In this document: positions 15,949-24,383 of the stretch, piece after piece
How the letters are laid out: every line of letters begins with the position of its first letter
Position numbering within the stretch: position 1 is the first letter of the stretch
From: Ignavibacteriales bacterium
GTDB taxonomy: Bacteria > Bacteroidota > Ignavibacteria > Ignavibacteriales > Ignavibacteriaceae
DNA: 64,000 bases
Assembly: GCA_016707115.1 (NCBI GenBank)
Contig: JADJIH010000018.1
Coordinates: 99,215 to 163,214, forward strand
Direction of reading: 5' to 3'
Position numbers and translations under genes: made by a program
The notes under the pieces: generated by a model
Told to the model about the DNA's origin: nothing
Seen by the model: the letters and a program-made list of their open reading frames with translations, nothing else
Databases searched by the model: none

Positions 15949-17661
15949 TTATTTGAAATTTACCATTCTAAGAATGGGATATACATTTTCTCCTCTGTCA
16001 TAAAAGGGAGATCGTTTATAAAAGAAATCTAATCTTTCTCCACCATTATTTCTAAAAGATTCATCTTCATTAAGTTTTTTATAAAATTCATTACGTAAAG
16101 AAGAATCTTCTTTCATCATTTGTTTTGCATATGGTTCCATTACATACGCTTCTGCATATTCTTTTCTTTCAAAGAATGCATTGAAAAATCCCCAATTAAC
16201 AAAGGAATCTGGAGCTTCCGGCTCTAACAAATTGACAATCACTCTTAACTGTCTTTGATTTGTGTAAACAATTAAAGTTCCGGCGTCAACATCAACTTTT
16301 TCTATAAAAGCATTACATTTAAAGGAAGGAAGCTGTCTTCCTTCATAAGGTCTTGGCGCAAACCGAACATCTTCAAATCTGTATTTTTCAACTTTTATAT
16401 TTTTTGAGGATTTTAATACATTAAATTTTATTTGATGAGTTTTTATAACATCAATAATTTCTGAAAATTGTTGTGGAATTAAATAAGCAACAGGTACACT
16501 AATCTTCTTTTCGGAGTTTGCTTTGTTAAAAATCGGAATCTCAATTTCCAGTGGCTTATTAGTATACTTCCTTACAGTTGAGCCGGTTAATTCACTGTGT
16601 TCGTCATACCATTCAAATCCTTTAAATATATATTTGTCATATTTACCATTTCCTTTAAGAACTAATGGAAAATTCTTTTTTGTAGATAAATAATATTTAA
16701 CTGTTTCTCTATCCGCTTGCTTGTTTAATGAAATTAATTCTTTATGATTATCATTTACAAATCTTATGGAATGTTCCATCATTGATTTTGTTGAGTAAAC
16801 ACGATTAGCAAAAGGTTTTAAGCTGTGTGTTTCCACGAGAAGACAAACTCTGTTTTGCGTTGCACAATATCCGTGAGATAATCTTGGCGGTGCGGGTAAA
16901 TCAATTATTCCACTTTCAATTGTCCCGGATTTAAATTCCATATATGGCCCAATAATAAATCCATCTTCTTCAACATTGCTTAAAAGATGTGGCAAATATT
17001 TTTTATCAATCCAGTTTATTAAACTTCGATCAATATTTTGATGTGTTTCAATTCCATAAGTTACGTGATATTGATAATCAGCTCCGTTTGTTGTGTGATT
17101 ATCAATCATAAAATCCGGTAGCCAATCATTAAATAATTTTAGAAAAGATCTGATCTCTGGCGAATCAGCTTTTAAATAATCTCTATTCAAATTTAAGTTT
17201 AAAGCATTGGTTCGCCAGCCCATTTTCTTTGGTCCGCTCTGATTTGGCCTGTTAAACGGACTTATTCTTTCGTGTCCATCAATATTCAAAACAGGAATGA
17301 TTAGCAAAATTGTATTATCTAAAAGTGATAGCTTTTCTTTTGTGATAAGAATTTCTCTAAGCAAGAGCTTACAAGCATCTTTACCTTCAACCTCACCTGG
17401 ATGAATTCCATTTTGAATAAGCACAATTGCTTTACTAGATTTTTTAGCTTGCTCTGGCGTAAAAGCTTTATCCTTAGAAACGATAATGACTTTTAATTCT
17501 CTTCCTTGGGGAGTCAAGCCAATAGTTTTGATTTTTACATATGGTGAATTATCGGCAAACTTTTGAAAATACTTTAAAGAATTCACATAATCAGGTGATT
17601 CAAGGTAATCAGATTTTTCAAAATGTGTTAGCCAGTCTTTTGAAATATTTTTCTTTTGCAT
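15949..17661 (-). CDS. M14-family zinc carboxypeptidase-like protein
   Basis: 570 residues. The N-terminal half is an M14 metallopeptidase domain. QNGIHPGEVEGKD supplies zinc ligands His87 and Glu90, FMIDNHTTNGADY the third His near residue 192, and LVETHSLKPF the likely catalytic Glu. NLNLNRDYLKADSPEIR matches the substrate-binding Asn-Arg region of the family. The C-terminal 250 residues form an extra domain of unknown function. No signal peptide is clear (MQKKNISKDW), so it may be cytoplasmic or the start could lie elsewhere. It probably trims peptides; the specificity is unknown. The gene stands alone. Confidence 0.86.
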   Translation of the reverse strand: MQKKNISKDWLTHFEKSDYLESPDYVNSLKYFQKFADNSPYVKIKTIGLTPQGRELKVIIVSKDKAFTPEQAKKSSKAIVLIQNGIHPGEVEGKDACKLLLREILITKEKLSLLDNTILLIIPVLNIDGHERISPFNRPNQSGPKKMGWRTNALNLNLNRDYLKADSPEIRSFLKLFNDWLPDFMIDNHTTNGADYQYHVTYGIETHQNIDRSLINWIDKKYLPHLLSNVEEDGFIIGPYMEFKSGTIESGIIDLPAPPRLSHGYCATQNRVCLLVETHSLKPFANRVYSTKSMMEHSIRFVNDNHKELISLNKQADRETVKYYLSTKKNFPLVLKGNGKYDKYIFKGFEWYDEHSELTGSTVRKYTNKPLEIEIPIFNKANSEKKISVPVAYLIPQQFSEIIDVIKTHQIKFNVLKSSKNIKVEKYRFEDVRFAPRPYEGRQLPSFKCNAFIEKVDVDAGTLIVYTNQRQLRVIVNLLEPEAPDSFVNWGFFNAFFERKEYAEAYVMEPYAKQMMKEDSSLRNEFYKKLNEDESFRNNGGERLDFFYKRSPFYDRGENVYPILRMVNFK

Positions 17662-17796
17662 TTTAATAAATATGAATAGTTAATGTTGATACAAATATAA
17701 AGTATTGATTGATAGAACAATTGAACTTTGACTAATTAAAATTTAAGTTTTATGTAATAATAAATTTTTACTCAAAAAATATATTGGAAAAATGAT

Positions 17797-18213
17797 ATGA
17801 GCAGCGTTTTTATAGATAAATCAGTAAAACCAGATAATCAAATGCTTGCCCATACACTCGGCACATCATATAAACTTTGGGATAAAATTAAAACCGCACT
17901 AACTACCAACTACGGTGATTTGAATGAAGATTGGAAATTCTATGGTCAGAAAATCGGTTGGACGCTTAAACTTCTTCACAAAAAGCGAAACTTATTCTTT
18001 CTATCACCTTATGAAAATTATTTTCAAATTGGTTTTGTCTTTGGTGATAAAGCTGTTTCTGTAATTGAAAAAAGTGATTTGCCTGTTAGAATTATTGATG
18101 AAATAAGATCCGCAAAAAAATATGCTGAGGGAAGGGGATTACGCCTCGCTGTAAAAAAATCATATGATGTTAAGCTTGTTTTAAAACTGACGGAAATAAA
18201 AATTAATAACTGA
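17797..18213 (+). CDS. DUF3788 family protein
   Basis: 138 residues. The pattern LGTSYKLWDKIKTAL, WKFYGQKIGWTLKLLHKKR, LFFLSPYENYFQIGFVFGDKA and YAEGRGLRLAVK matches DUF3788, a small soluble family of unknown function common in Bacteroidota and Clostridia. There are no membrane segments or recognisable catalytic residues. It lies alone on the plus strand between minus-strand genes. Confidence 0.82.
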   Translation: MSSVFIDKSVKPDNQMLAHTLGTSYKLWDKIKTALTTNYGDLNEDWKFYGQKIGWTLKLLHKKRNLFFLSPYENYFQIGFVFGDKAVSVIEKSDLPVRIIDEIRSAKKYAEGRGLRLAVKKSYDVKLVLKLTEIKINN

Positions 18214-18292
18214 TAGGCTTTTGTTAAACTCAATTGTTATCATCTATCATCCTTTGACATTTCTCGGTGCGAGGAATGAAAATGTTCAATAA

Positions 18293-18568
18293 CTATTGAC
18301 TTGCAATCGAACGGAATTCAGTGTGCTTCTCCAGAAACTTTCTCACATACCAGCAACTTGCAACAACCTTTAATTTTTTATCTTTAGCATAAAGAAAAGC
18401 AGCGAGAACAACTTTTTCTGCTAAGCCTTGTCCGCGTAATTTTGGTGGTGTATAGGTTGAGTATAAATCGAGCGTTTCTTTGTCTTCAGCATAAAGAACG
18501 TAAACTTCTTTTCCGTTAACATCCAATAAAAAACGACTTCCTTGTATATCATTAATCACTTCGTTCAT
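18293..18568 (-). CDS. YjdJ-type GCN5-related N-acetyltransferase
   Basis: 91 residues, the short form of the GNAT fold (COG2388/YjdJ). Evidence is the block YSTYTPPKLRGQGLAEKVV, where RGQGLA is the acetyl-CoA pyrophosphate loop, and the C-terminal VVASCWYVRKFLEKH. The substrate is unknown. It overlaps the HAD gene by four bases (ATGA) and is last in a three-gene operon. Confidence 0.85.
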   Translation of the reverse strand: MNEVINDIQGSRFLLDVNGKEVYVLYAEDKETLDLYSTYTPPKLRGQGLAEKVVLAAFLYAKDKKLKVVASCWYVRKFLEKHTEFRSIASQ

Positions 18569-19179
18569 AATATATTCCTTATCATTAAATTATTCACCAA
18601 ATCATCATAACCAACAAACTGAATTCCATCCCAGCCGATACTTTTAGCAGCATCAACATACTCTAAAATATCATCAATGAAAATATGCTCTTTGGAAGGG
18701 AATCCTGAAGCATTTTCAACTATTCGATATATTTCCTCTTCTGGTTTTACAAATTTAACTTCATGAGAAAGAAATAATTGATCAAACAGTTTTAAAAATT
18801 CGTAATCCTGATACCCATATCTTTTGTGAATTGAGTTAGTGTTTGACACAAGATAGAGTTTGTAATGCTTCTTAAGTTCTGGCAATAGTGCAATTACGTT
18901 ATCATTAAAGGAAAAGATATCCGACCAATATCTGCAAAATGTTTCTTCATCTATTGCGTGATCAAGATAATTAAGCATGCTTGCTATAAAATCTTTTTCA
19001 GATATCTTTCCCTTTTCAAAATCACGATGAATATGGTAATTATTTTTATACAACTCTAAAAATTGTTCACCTATTCCAGCTTTGTGTTTGTTTACTTTCT
19101 CAACAAAATACTTGTAATCAAATCGCACAAGAACCTGTCCTAAATCAAATACAACTACTGAAAATTTTCTTTTTATCAT
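18565..19179 (-). CDS. HAD-superfamily hydrolase
   Basis: 204 residues. Motif I is VVFDLGQVLVRFD, and the YLVSNTNSIH stretch is motif II. Lys in EVKFVKPEEEIY is motif III, and FIDDILEYVDAAKSIGWDGI is motif IV. The helical cap between motifs I and II is of the type seen in HAD-IA phosphatases (YihX-like). In motif I the second Asp is replaced (DLGQ rather than DxD), as in some family members that act as other phosphatases. It probably dephosphorylates a small metabolite. It overlaps both neighbours by four bases. Confidence 0.87.
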   Translation of the reverse strand: MIKRKFSVVVFDLGQVLVRFDYKYFVEKVNKHKAGIGEQFLELYKNNYHIHRDFEKGKISEKDFIASMLNYLDHAIDEETFCRYWSDIFSFNDNVIALLPELKKHYKLYLVSNTNSIHKRYGYQDYEFLKLFDQLFLSHEVKFVKPEEEIYRIVENASGFPSKEHIFIDDILEYVDAAKSIGWDGIQFVGYDDLVNNLMIRNIL

Positions 19180-19907
19180 TCAGCAATCTTAAAAATATCG
19201 TCAGCAAGTCCTTTGTTTACTTTTACACTGCTAACTGTCATTTCCACAGATTGAGGGCCGAATGATTGTGTAATTTTAAATGGATATTTTATCCCTTCAA
19301 CTTCAGTATAGTTGTCATAAGTTACTACTTGTTCAATCAAACCCATTTGAGTCTGCATCTCTTTTTGTTCCTTAATTTTCAATCCCGATTCTGCGTCAAA
19401 ATAATTAAACCATCTAATACCTGAGGGCAGTGTCATTTTTATTTTGTGTGCATCTTTGCCATTGATCTTTTCAGTTCCTTCAAAATCAAGTTTTACTCCA
19501 TTACCCTCAATATCCAAGAGTAATTCCATTGTTGCTTCAATTTTAAGCTGTTCTAATTCTTTTCCGGTAACATCAACATTTTTAGTTGCGGCTTTCATAA
19601 CGCCCTTTTCCCCGTCAAAAATAATTGTTTGGTCCATTCCACCCGCTTTAACTTCTTGGCGCATTTTGTTAGGAGCTTTTTGTTTTACAATAATTGTAAG
19701 AGCCTGCCCCATAGCTGTACCACGCATAATTGTTGTTCTGTCTTCAACTTTTGCCAAAGCATCTCTTCCGCCAATTGCATCAAGATATTTTTCCATAACA
19801 ACTTTTGGATCAACGGTTTCATTTTTTTCAGATTCCTGTGAGAAAAGATTGCTTTGCGATAAAATAACAAGGATGAAAAATACTAATCCGATTCTTATGT
19901 GCTTCAT
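19176..19907 (-). CDS. Exported LolA-like outer-membrane lipoprotein-sorting family protein
   Basis: 243 residues with a signal peptide at 1 to about 23 (IGLVFFILVILSQSNLFSQ). The mature part begins with VMEKYLDAIGGRDALAKV, a common opening of LolA/DUF4292-like proteins of this group. It continues as beta strands with IIFDGEKGVMKA, GKDAHKIKMTLPSG and YPFKITQSFG. It is periplasmic and possibly binds lipid or a lipoprotein. It opens an operon with the HAD and GNAT genes. No lipobox Cys is seen. The molecular partner is unknown. Confidence 0.72.
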   Translation of the reverse strand: MKHIRIGLVFFILVILSQSNLFSQESEKNETVDPKVVMEKYLDAIGGRDALAKVEDRTTIMRGTAMGQALTIIVKQKAPNKMRQEVKAGGMDQTIIFDGEKGVMKAATKNVDVTGKELEQLKIEATMELLLDIEGNGVKLDFEGTEKINGKDAHKIKMTLPSGIRWFNYFDAESGLKIKEQKEMQTQMGLIEQVVTYDNYTEVEGIKYPFKITQSFGPQSVEMTVSSVKVNKGLADDIFKIAE

Positions 19908-20083
19908 TTTGTTTCCTTATAAATAATTAGGTAAAATTTGTGTATAAAAATAGTAATAAGATTTGTTTTAGCATCAAAAAAACATCACCGATAATCATTG
20001 AATTAAACCTTATATTTGAATAAAAAGTTTCTAATTGCACCAATCCTTAATTTTGTAACTACAATCAATACAGAAAATACAAA

Positions 20084-22491
20084 ATGATTATCAAGACATT
20101 CTTACACCTAATAATTTTAACATCAATAATAAGTGCTCAGCAATTTACAATTAAGGGAAAAATTGTTGATGAAAACTCTAAAACACCTTTAAGCTTTGTA
20201 AATATTCGTGTTGCAGAAACAACTCTCGGAACATCATCAAATTCTAATGGCGAGTTTGAGCTAAAGCTCGCAAAATCTAACGTAATGTTAATTGCTTCTT
20301 ATATCGGATATTATTCAGATTCTTTATCAATTAATGTAGATGGAAACAAAACCAATATCAATTTTAACTTGAAAAGTACAGATATAGTGCTATCAGAGGT
20401 AATTGTAAAACCCGGTGTAAATCCCGCCCTAGAAATAATCCGAAAGGCAATCGAAAAAAAGAATCTTAGAAATAATAAATTAAAAAACTACGAAGTTGAA
20501 GCTTATACAAAAGGACTTGTTAGAACCACGGAAGAAATTTCAGCTGGTAACAATAGCATAGGAGTTGGACTAGGCGGTAGCGATACAACAGAATTAATTA
20601 TAGCCGGCATTCTTGAAAATCACAGTCGAAATTATTTTCTACAGCCGGATAAATTCAAATCGGTTATTCTTGCAAGAAAGCAGAGTGCTAATTTCCCTCC
20701 ATCAATAAACACATTAACCGGGGGAAGACTAATTCAGAATTTTTATGATAATGATGTTAACTTTTTAGGAAGGGATTTACCGGGTCCAATCTCAGACAAT
20801 GCGCTCGATTATTACTATTTCAGGATTGAAAATATCACGGCTCAAAATGATCAAAAGATTTATCAAATTTATATTGAACCGGATAATTCTGCGGATCCGG
20901 GTTTTTCAGGTAAAATATTTATAACCGATAGCACATTCGATTTGGTTAAAGTTGACTTAATTCTTAACCGTGCTGCAAACACAGGCAATCTTTTTGATAC
21001 TGTAAATGTCTATCAGCAGTTTGATGAATATAACGGGATTGTAATGCCTGTTGATTATAGATTGTTTGTAAAAGCAAATTTATTGGGATTAGTAAGATTC
21101 GGATTTGAGTTGAATACAATAATGTTCAACTATTCAGTTAATAGCAGTTTTTCAGAAAACATTTTCGATAAAGCAATTGTTACAGTCGTTCCGGATGCTG
21201 ATAATATTGACTCAATGTATTGGCAGAACACTCAAACCATCCCGAACACATTAGAAGAACAAATTGCTTACAACAGAATAGACAGCGTGAAAAGTATTCC
21301 TAAATCTTTTTTAGTGATTATTCCTTTCTTGATACTCGTGTAAATTTAAATGATAACCTTTCTATAACTGCGCCGATTGCGATGTATCATTTTTCCCGCG
21401 TTGAAGGACACGCCTTAGATTTTGGAGTTTTTGTTGACGATGCCTTTAATAGAAGATTTAATTCTTCCTTAAAATTATCTTATGGATTTTCCGATAAAAA
21501 ATTTAAACAGGACTTTAGTGCCGGATATTTGCTGGGAGATTACAGAACCTGGGAAGTTAAATTCAGAGCTTTTAATAAACTAAAAATTTTATTTGAAGAA
21601 TCTGATAATTATGGTGAACTGCTTTCAACTGCGGTAACATTAATAGCCAAAGAGGAGTTTAGGGATTACTATTATACTAAGGGATTTGAAATCGGAATAG
21701 AAGGCGAAGTTATTCCGGTTTTAACAATGAGAGCACGATTTAAAAATCAAACAGATAAAAGTGCTTTTGTAAATACGGACTTTTCTTTTTTCAATAAAGA
21801 AAAAGAATACAATGTTAACCCTTCAATTTATGAAACCAGAATCAATTCTCTCAATATCGGTTTTGATATTGATTTCAGGGATTACATTGAAGATGGTTTT
21901 TTTAGAAGAAGAACGTCGCTAGGAAGATCTTACGTATTGTTTTCTGGGGATGTTACTTATTCCAATCCGGATTTTCTAGGCAGCGAATTAAACTTTACAA
22001 CTTATGAAGCATCAGCTTCTGCATTTATTAGAACATTTAAATCTGCATTTATGAATATTAATCTTTATGGAAGATTAACCGATGGCGTTACTCCTTATCA
22101 AGATCTTTATTCTTTGCCTGGCAATATCGATGTAGTTTTTAACTCAAATACCTTTAGAACACTAAGCATCAATGAAATTATTGGCGATAAAATTTTTACC
22201 CTTCATCTAACTCATGATTTTCGGGATGAAATATTTAGAGCGCTAAATATTCCTGGATTAAAAAACTGGGAGATAATGTGGTCATTAATCTTTAATGCTG
22301 CCTTAGCGGATATTACACCGGAAACATCTGCAGTTTTAACAAATCCTGTTAAATCATTTAAACATCCTTTTTATGAGTTGGGATTTGGACTTGGTCAAGG
22401 GTTACTTCCCTTTAAACTTGAGTTTATGTGGAAGTTGAATTACAGAGATGGTAACAATTTTAGGGTTGGCTTAAATATGCCACTATTATAA
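20084..22491 (+). pseudogene. DUF5686 carboxypeptidase-regulatory-like outer-membrane protein, split by a frameshift
   Basis: Two frames make one protein. 20084-21343 gives a signal peptide, a CarboxypepD_reg-like domain (KIVDENSKTPLSFVNIRV, GTSSNSNGEFEL) and the DUF5686 start (NPALEIIRKAIEKKNLRN). 21382-22491 gives the barrel-like end (HFSRVEGHALDFG and later beta strands). The break is in a run of six T at 21307-21312. With seven T the frame continues as IPKSFFSDYSFLDTRVNLND straight into the second part, giving about 802 residues, normal for the family. It may be a recent pseudogene, a slippage-regulated gene or a sequence error. The likely location is the outer membrane; function is unknown. 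Confidence 0.85.
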
Positions 22492-22507
22492 ATTTTTAAT
22501 ATTGAGC

Positions 22508-22535
22508 AAAAAAAAGCGCTCTAAAAAGAGCGCTT
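22508..22535 (-). terminator. Rho-independent terminator of the RRM gene
   Basis: An 8-base stem AAGCGCTC/GAGCGCTT with loop TAAAAA. Read on the minus strand it is followed by a run of T (22515 down to 22508). It lies about 20 bases beyond the RRM stop. Confidence 0.88.
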
Positions 22536-22555
22536 CAAAAGGAAATAAACAGAAC

Positions 22556-22807
22556 TTATTTCTTGGGTTTTGCTTCACTTACGATGATATTACGACCCTT
22601 GAGTTCAGAACCATTTAGTGCCTGAATAGCCGCAGTGGCTTCAGATTCAGTTTCGAATTCAACGAAACCAAAACCTCGTGATCTGCGGGTCTCTTTATCG
22701 GTAACAACTTTTGCTGAAAGTACGTTGCCATGTGCGGCAAATGCCTTCTGCAAATCTTCGTCGCTAGCTGACCAGGGGAGACTCCCTACAAACAATTTAG
22801 TACTCAC
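22556..22807 (-). CDS. Small RNA-binding protein with one RRM
   Basis: 83 residues, almost entirely one RNA recognition motif. RNP2 is LFVGSLPW at residues 5-12, and RNP1 is RGFGFVEF near residue 45. The start is GTG at 22807 with an AAAGG ribosome site about ten bases earlier. Bacterial single-RRM proteins of this size (the Rbp type of cyanobacteria and Bacteroidota) are often cold-induced RNA chaperones; that role is inferred here. Its leader contains a perfect palindrome followed by a T run (22840-22851), suggesting regulation in the leader. A terminator follows at 22508-22535. Confidence 0.95.
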   Translation of the reverse strand: MSTKLFVGSLPWSASDEDLQKAFAAHGNVLSAKVVTDKETRRSRGFGFVEFETESEATAAIQALNGSELKGRNIIVSEAKPKK

Positions 22808-22832
22808 GAAACGAACCTTTAATTAATTGAAC

Positions 22833-22851
22833 AAAAAAACGTCGATCGACG
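22833..22851 (-). promoter_or_regulatory. Possible leader hairpin/attenuator of the RRM gene
   Basis: The perfect 12-base palindrome CGTCGATCGACG (22840-22851) is followed on the minus strand by seven T (22839-22833), about 26 bases before the GTG start. It has the form of a weak intrinsic terminator in the 5' leader; it could instead be an operator. Confidence 0.4.
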
Positions 22852-23031
22852 CGGGAATAAAATAATATTATTATTTAAAGAAACAAAGAAAAAATTAAAT
22901 TAATCCTTCGTTTTAGGCCTTAAATAGGGCTTTGTGTCTCATCATGATGCTAATTAGACGAATTTTACCCTCAGTTTTCAATATCGTTTATAGATTTACT
23001 GTTTTAAGTCGAAGGGAATGTAATTAAAAAA

Positions 23032-24378
23032 TCATAATAATTTTGTAATCGCATCTTTAACATTATCTACCGCAATCACTTTTATTACTTCAGATTTTTT
23101 AATCCCTTTTAAATTTCCTGTTGGAATAATAGCAGACTTGAATCCAAGTTTTTGAGCTTCCTGAATCCTTTTTTCGATGTGCCCGACACTTCTTATTTCT
23201 CCACCCAAACCAACTTCCCCAATTATAATTGTTTGGTTGTCAACAACTTTATCAATCAGACTGGAAGCTATGCTAACACAAACGGCAAGATCAACAGCAG
23301 GTTCTATTACCCGAATGCCGCCAGCAACATTTACAAAAACATTATTTACAGAAGCACGAACACCGGCTCTTTTTTCTAAAACTGCTAATAGAATTGATAG
23401 TCTTTTCTGATCAAATCCATTTGAAACACGTTGCGGATATCCAAAATTTGATGGGGTTACCAATGCCTGAACTTCCAAAAGAATTGGTCTGCTTCCTTCA
23501 ACGCTGGATGTTACAACAGATCCAGGAGTTTGTTTTTCCCTCTCACTTAAAAATAACTCACTTGGATTTGATACTTCACGTAATCCATCTTCTCGCATTT
23601 CAAAAACACCTATTTCATTGGTGCTGCCGAATCTGTTTTTTTGTGCACGTAAAATTCTAAATGAATGATTTGATTCTCCTTCAAACTGAAGTACTGTATC
23701 AACCATATGTTCAAGAATTTTTGGTCCTGCAATCATTCCTTCTTTAGTAACATGCCCGATTATAATTACAGAGTAATGATTTTTCTTTGCTTCTTCCATC
23801 AACATCGCGGCACATTCACGAATCTGCGTAATTGTACCGGGTGAGTTTTCTAATTCGCTTCTGTAAGTAGTTTGGATTGAATCTATAATAACAACAGAAG
23901 GAGCAATTTCTTTTATTGCTCCAAGAATGTTTGATAATTCTGTTTCTGCTTGAACAAAAAAGGATTCTGATTTTACCTTTAATCTGCTGGAGCGAAGTTT
24001 GATTTGCTTTTCAGACTCTTCTCCAGTTACATACAAAACTTTTTCTTTAATGCTGGCAGCAGCTTGCATTGCAATTGTGGATTTACCAATTCCCGGATCA
24101 CCGCCAAGAAGAATAACTGAGCCGGGCATAATTCCGCCTCCAAGCACACGATCAAATTCGATTATTCCTGTTTGTATTCTATCTTCTTCGTTCGCAGAAA
24201 TATCCACAATTTTATTGTAACTGAATCTTGATTTTGAAATATTTGCTTTACGAGGCGATGTTTCAACAATCTCTTCTGTAAAGGAATTCCAACTTTCACA
24301 CTCAGGGCATTTACCTATCCAACGCAGGGACTCGTATCCGCAGTTAGAACAAATATATTTTATTTTTGTTTTAGACAT
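23032..24378 (-). CDS. radA: DNA repair protein RadA
   Basis: 448 residues, the standard length. The order is an N-terminal C4 zinc finger (CSNCGYESLRWIGKCPEC), a RecA-like ATPase with Walker A GGDPGIGKST, the RadA-specific KNRFG motif (AQKNRFGSTNEIG), and a C-terminal Lon-protease-like domain (GGIRVIEPAVDLAV, GEVGLGGEIR). It promotes branch migration of recombination intermediates. It begins five bases after alaS ends on the same strand, so the two are probably cotranscribed. Confidence 0.97.
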   Translation of the reverse strand: MSKTKIKYICSNCGYESLRWIGKCPECESWNSFTEEIVETSPRKANISKSRFSYNKIVDISANEEDRIQTGIIEFDRVLGGGIMPGSVILLGGDPGIGKSTIAMQAAASIKEKVLYVTGEESEKQIKLRSSRLKVKSESFFVQAETELSNILGAIKEIAPSVVIIDSIQTTYRSELENSPGTITQIRECAAMLMEEAKKNHYSVIIIGHVTKEGMIAGPKILEHMVDTVLQFEGESNHSFRILRAQKNRFGSTNEIGVFEMREDGLREVSNPSELFLSEREKQTPGSVVTSSVEGSRPILLEVQALVTPSNFGYPQRVSNGFDQKRLSILLAVLEKRAGVRASVNNVFVNVAGGIRVIEPAVDLAVCVSIASSLIDKVVDNQTIIIGEVGLGGEIRSVGHIEKRIQEAQKLGFKSAIIPTGNLKGIKKSEVIKVIAVDNVKDAITKLL

Positions 24379-24383
24379 ATTAT

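Noticed and set aside
19444..19926. 160-codon plus-strand ORF opposite the LolA-like gene
   Set aside because: It is a shadow of a real gene with a signal peptide and family similarity on the minus strand; the product has no recognisable features.
21382..22491. Second half of DUF5686 as an independent gene
   Set aside because: The internal ATG has no ribosome site, and adding one T in the T6 run fuses it to the first half.
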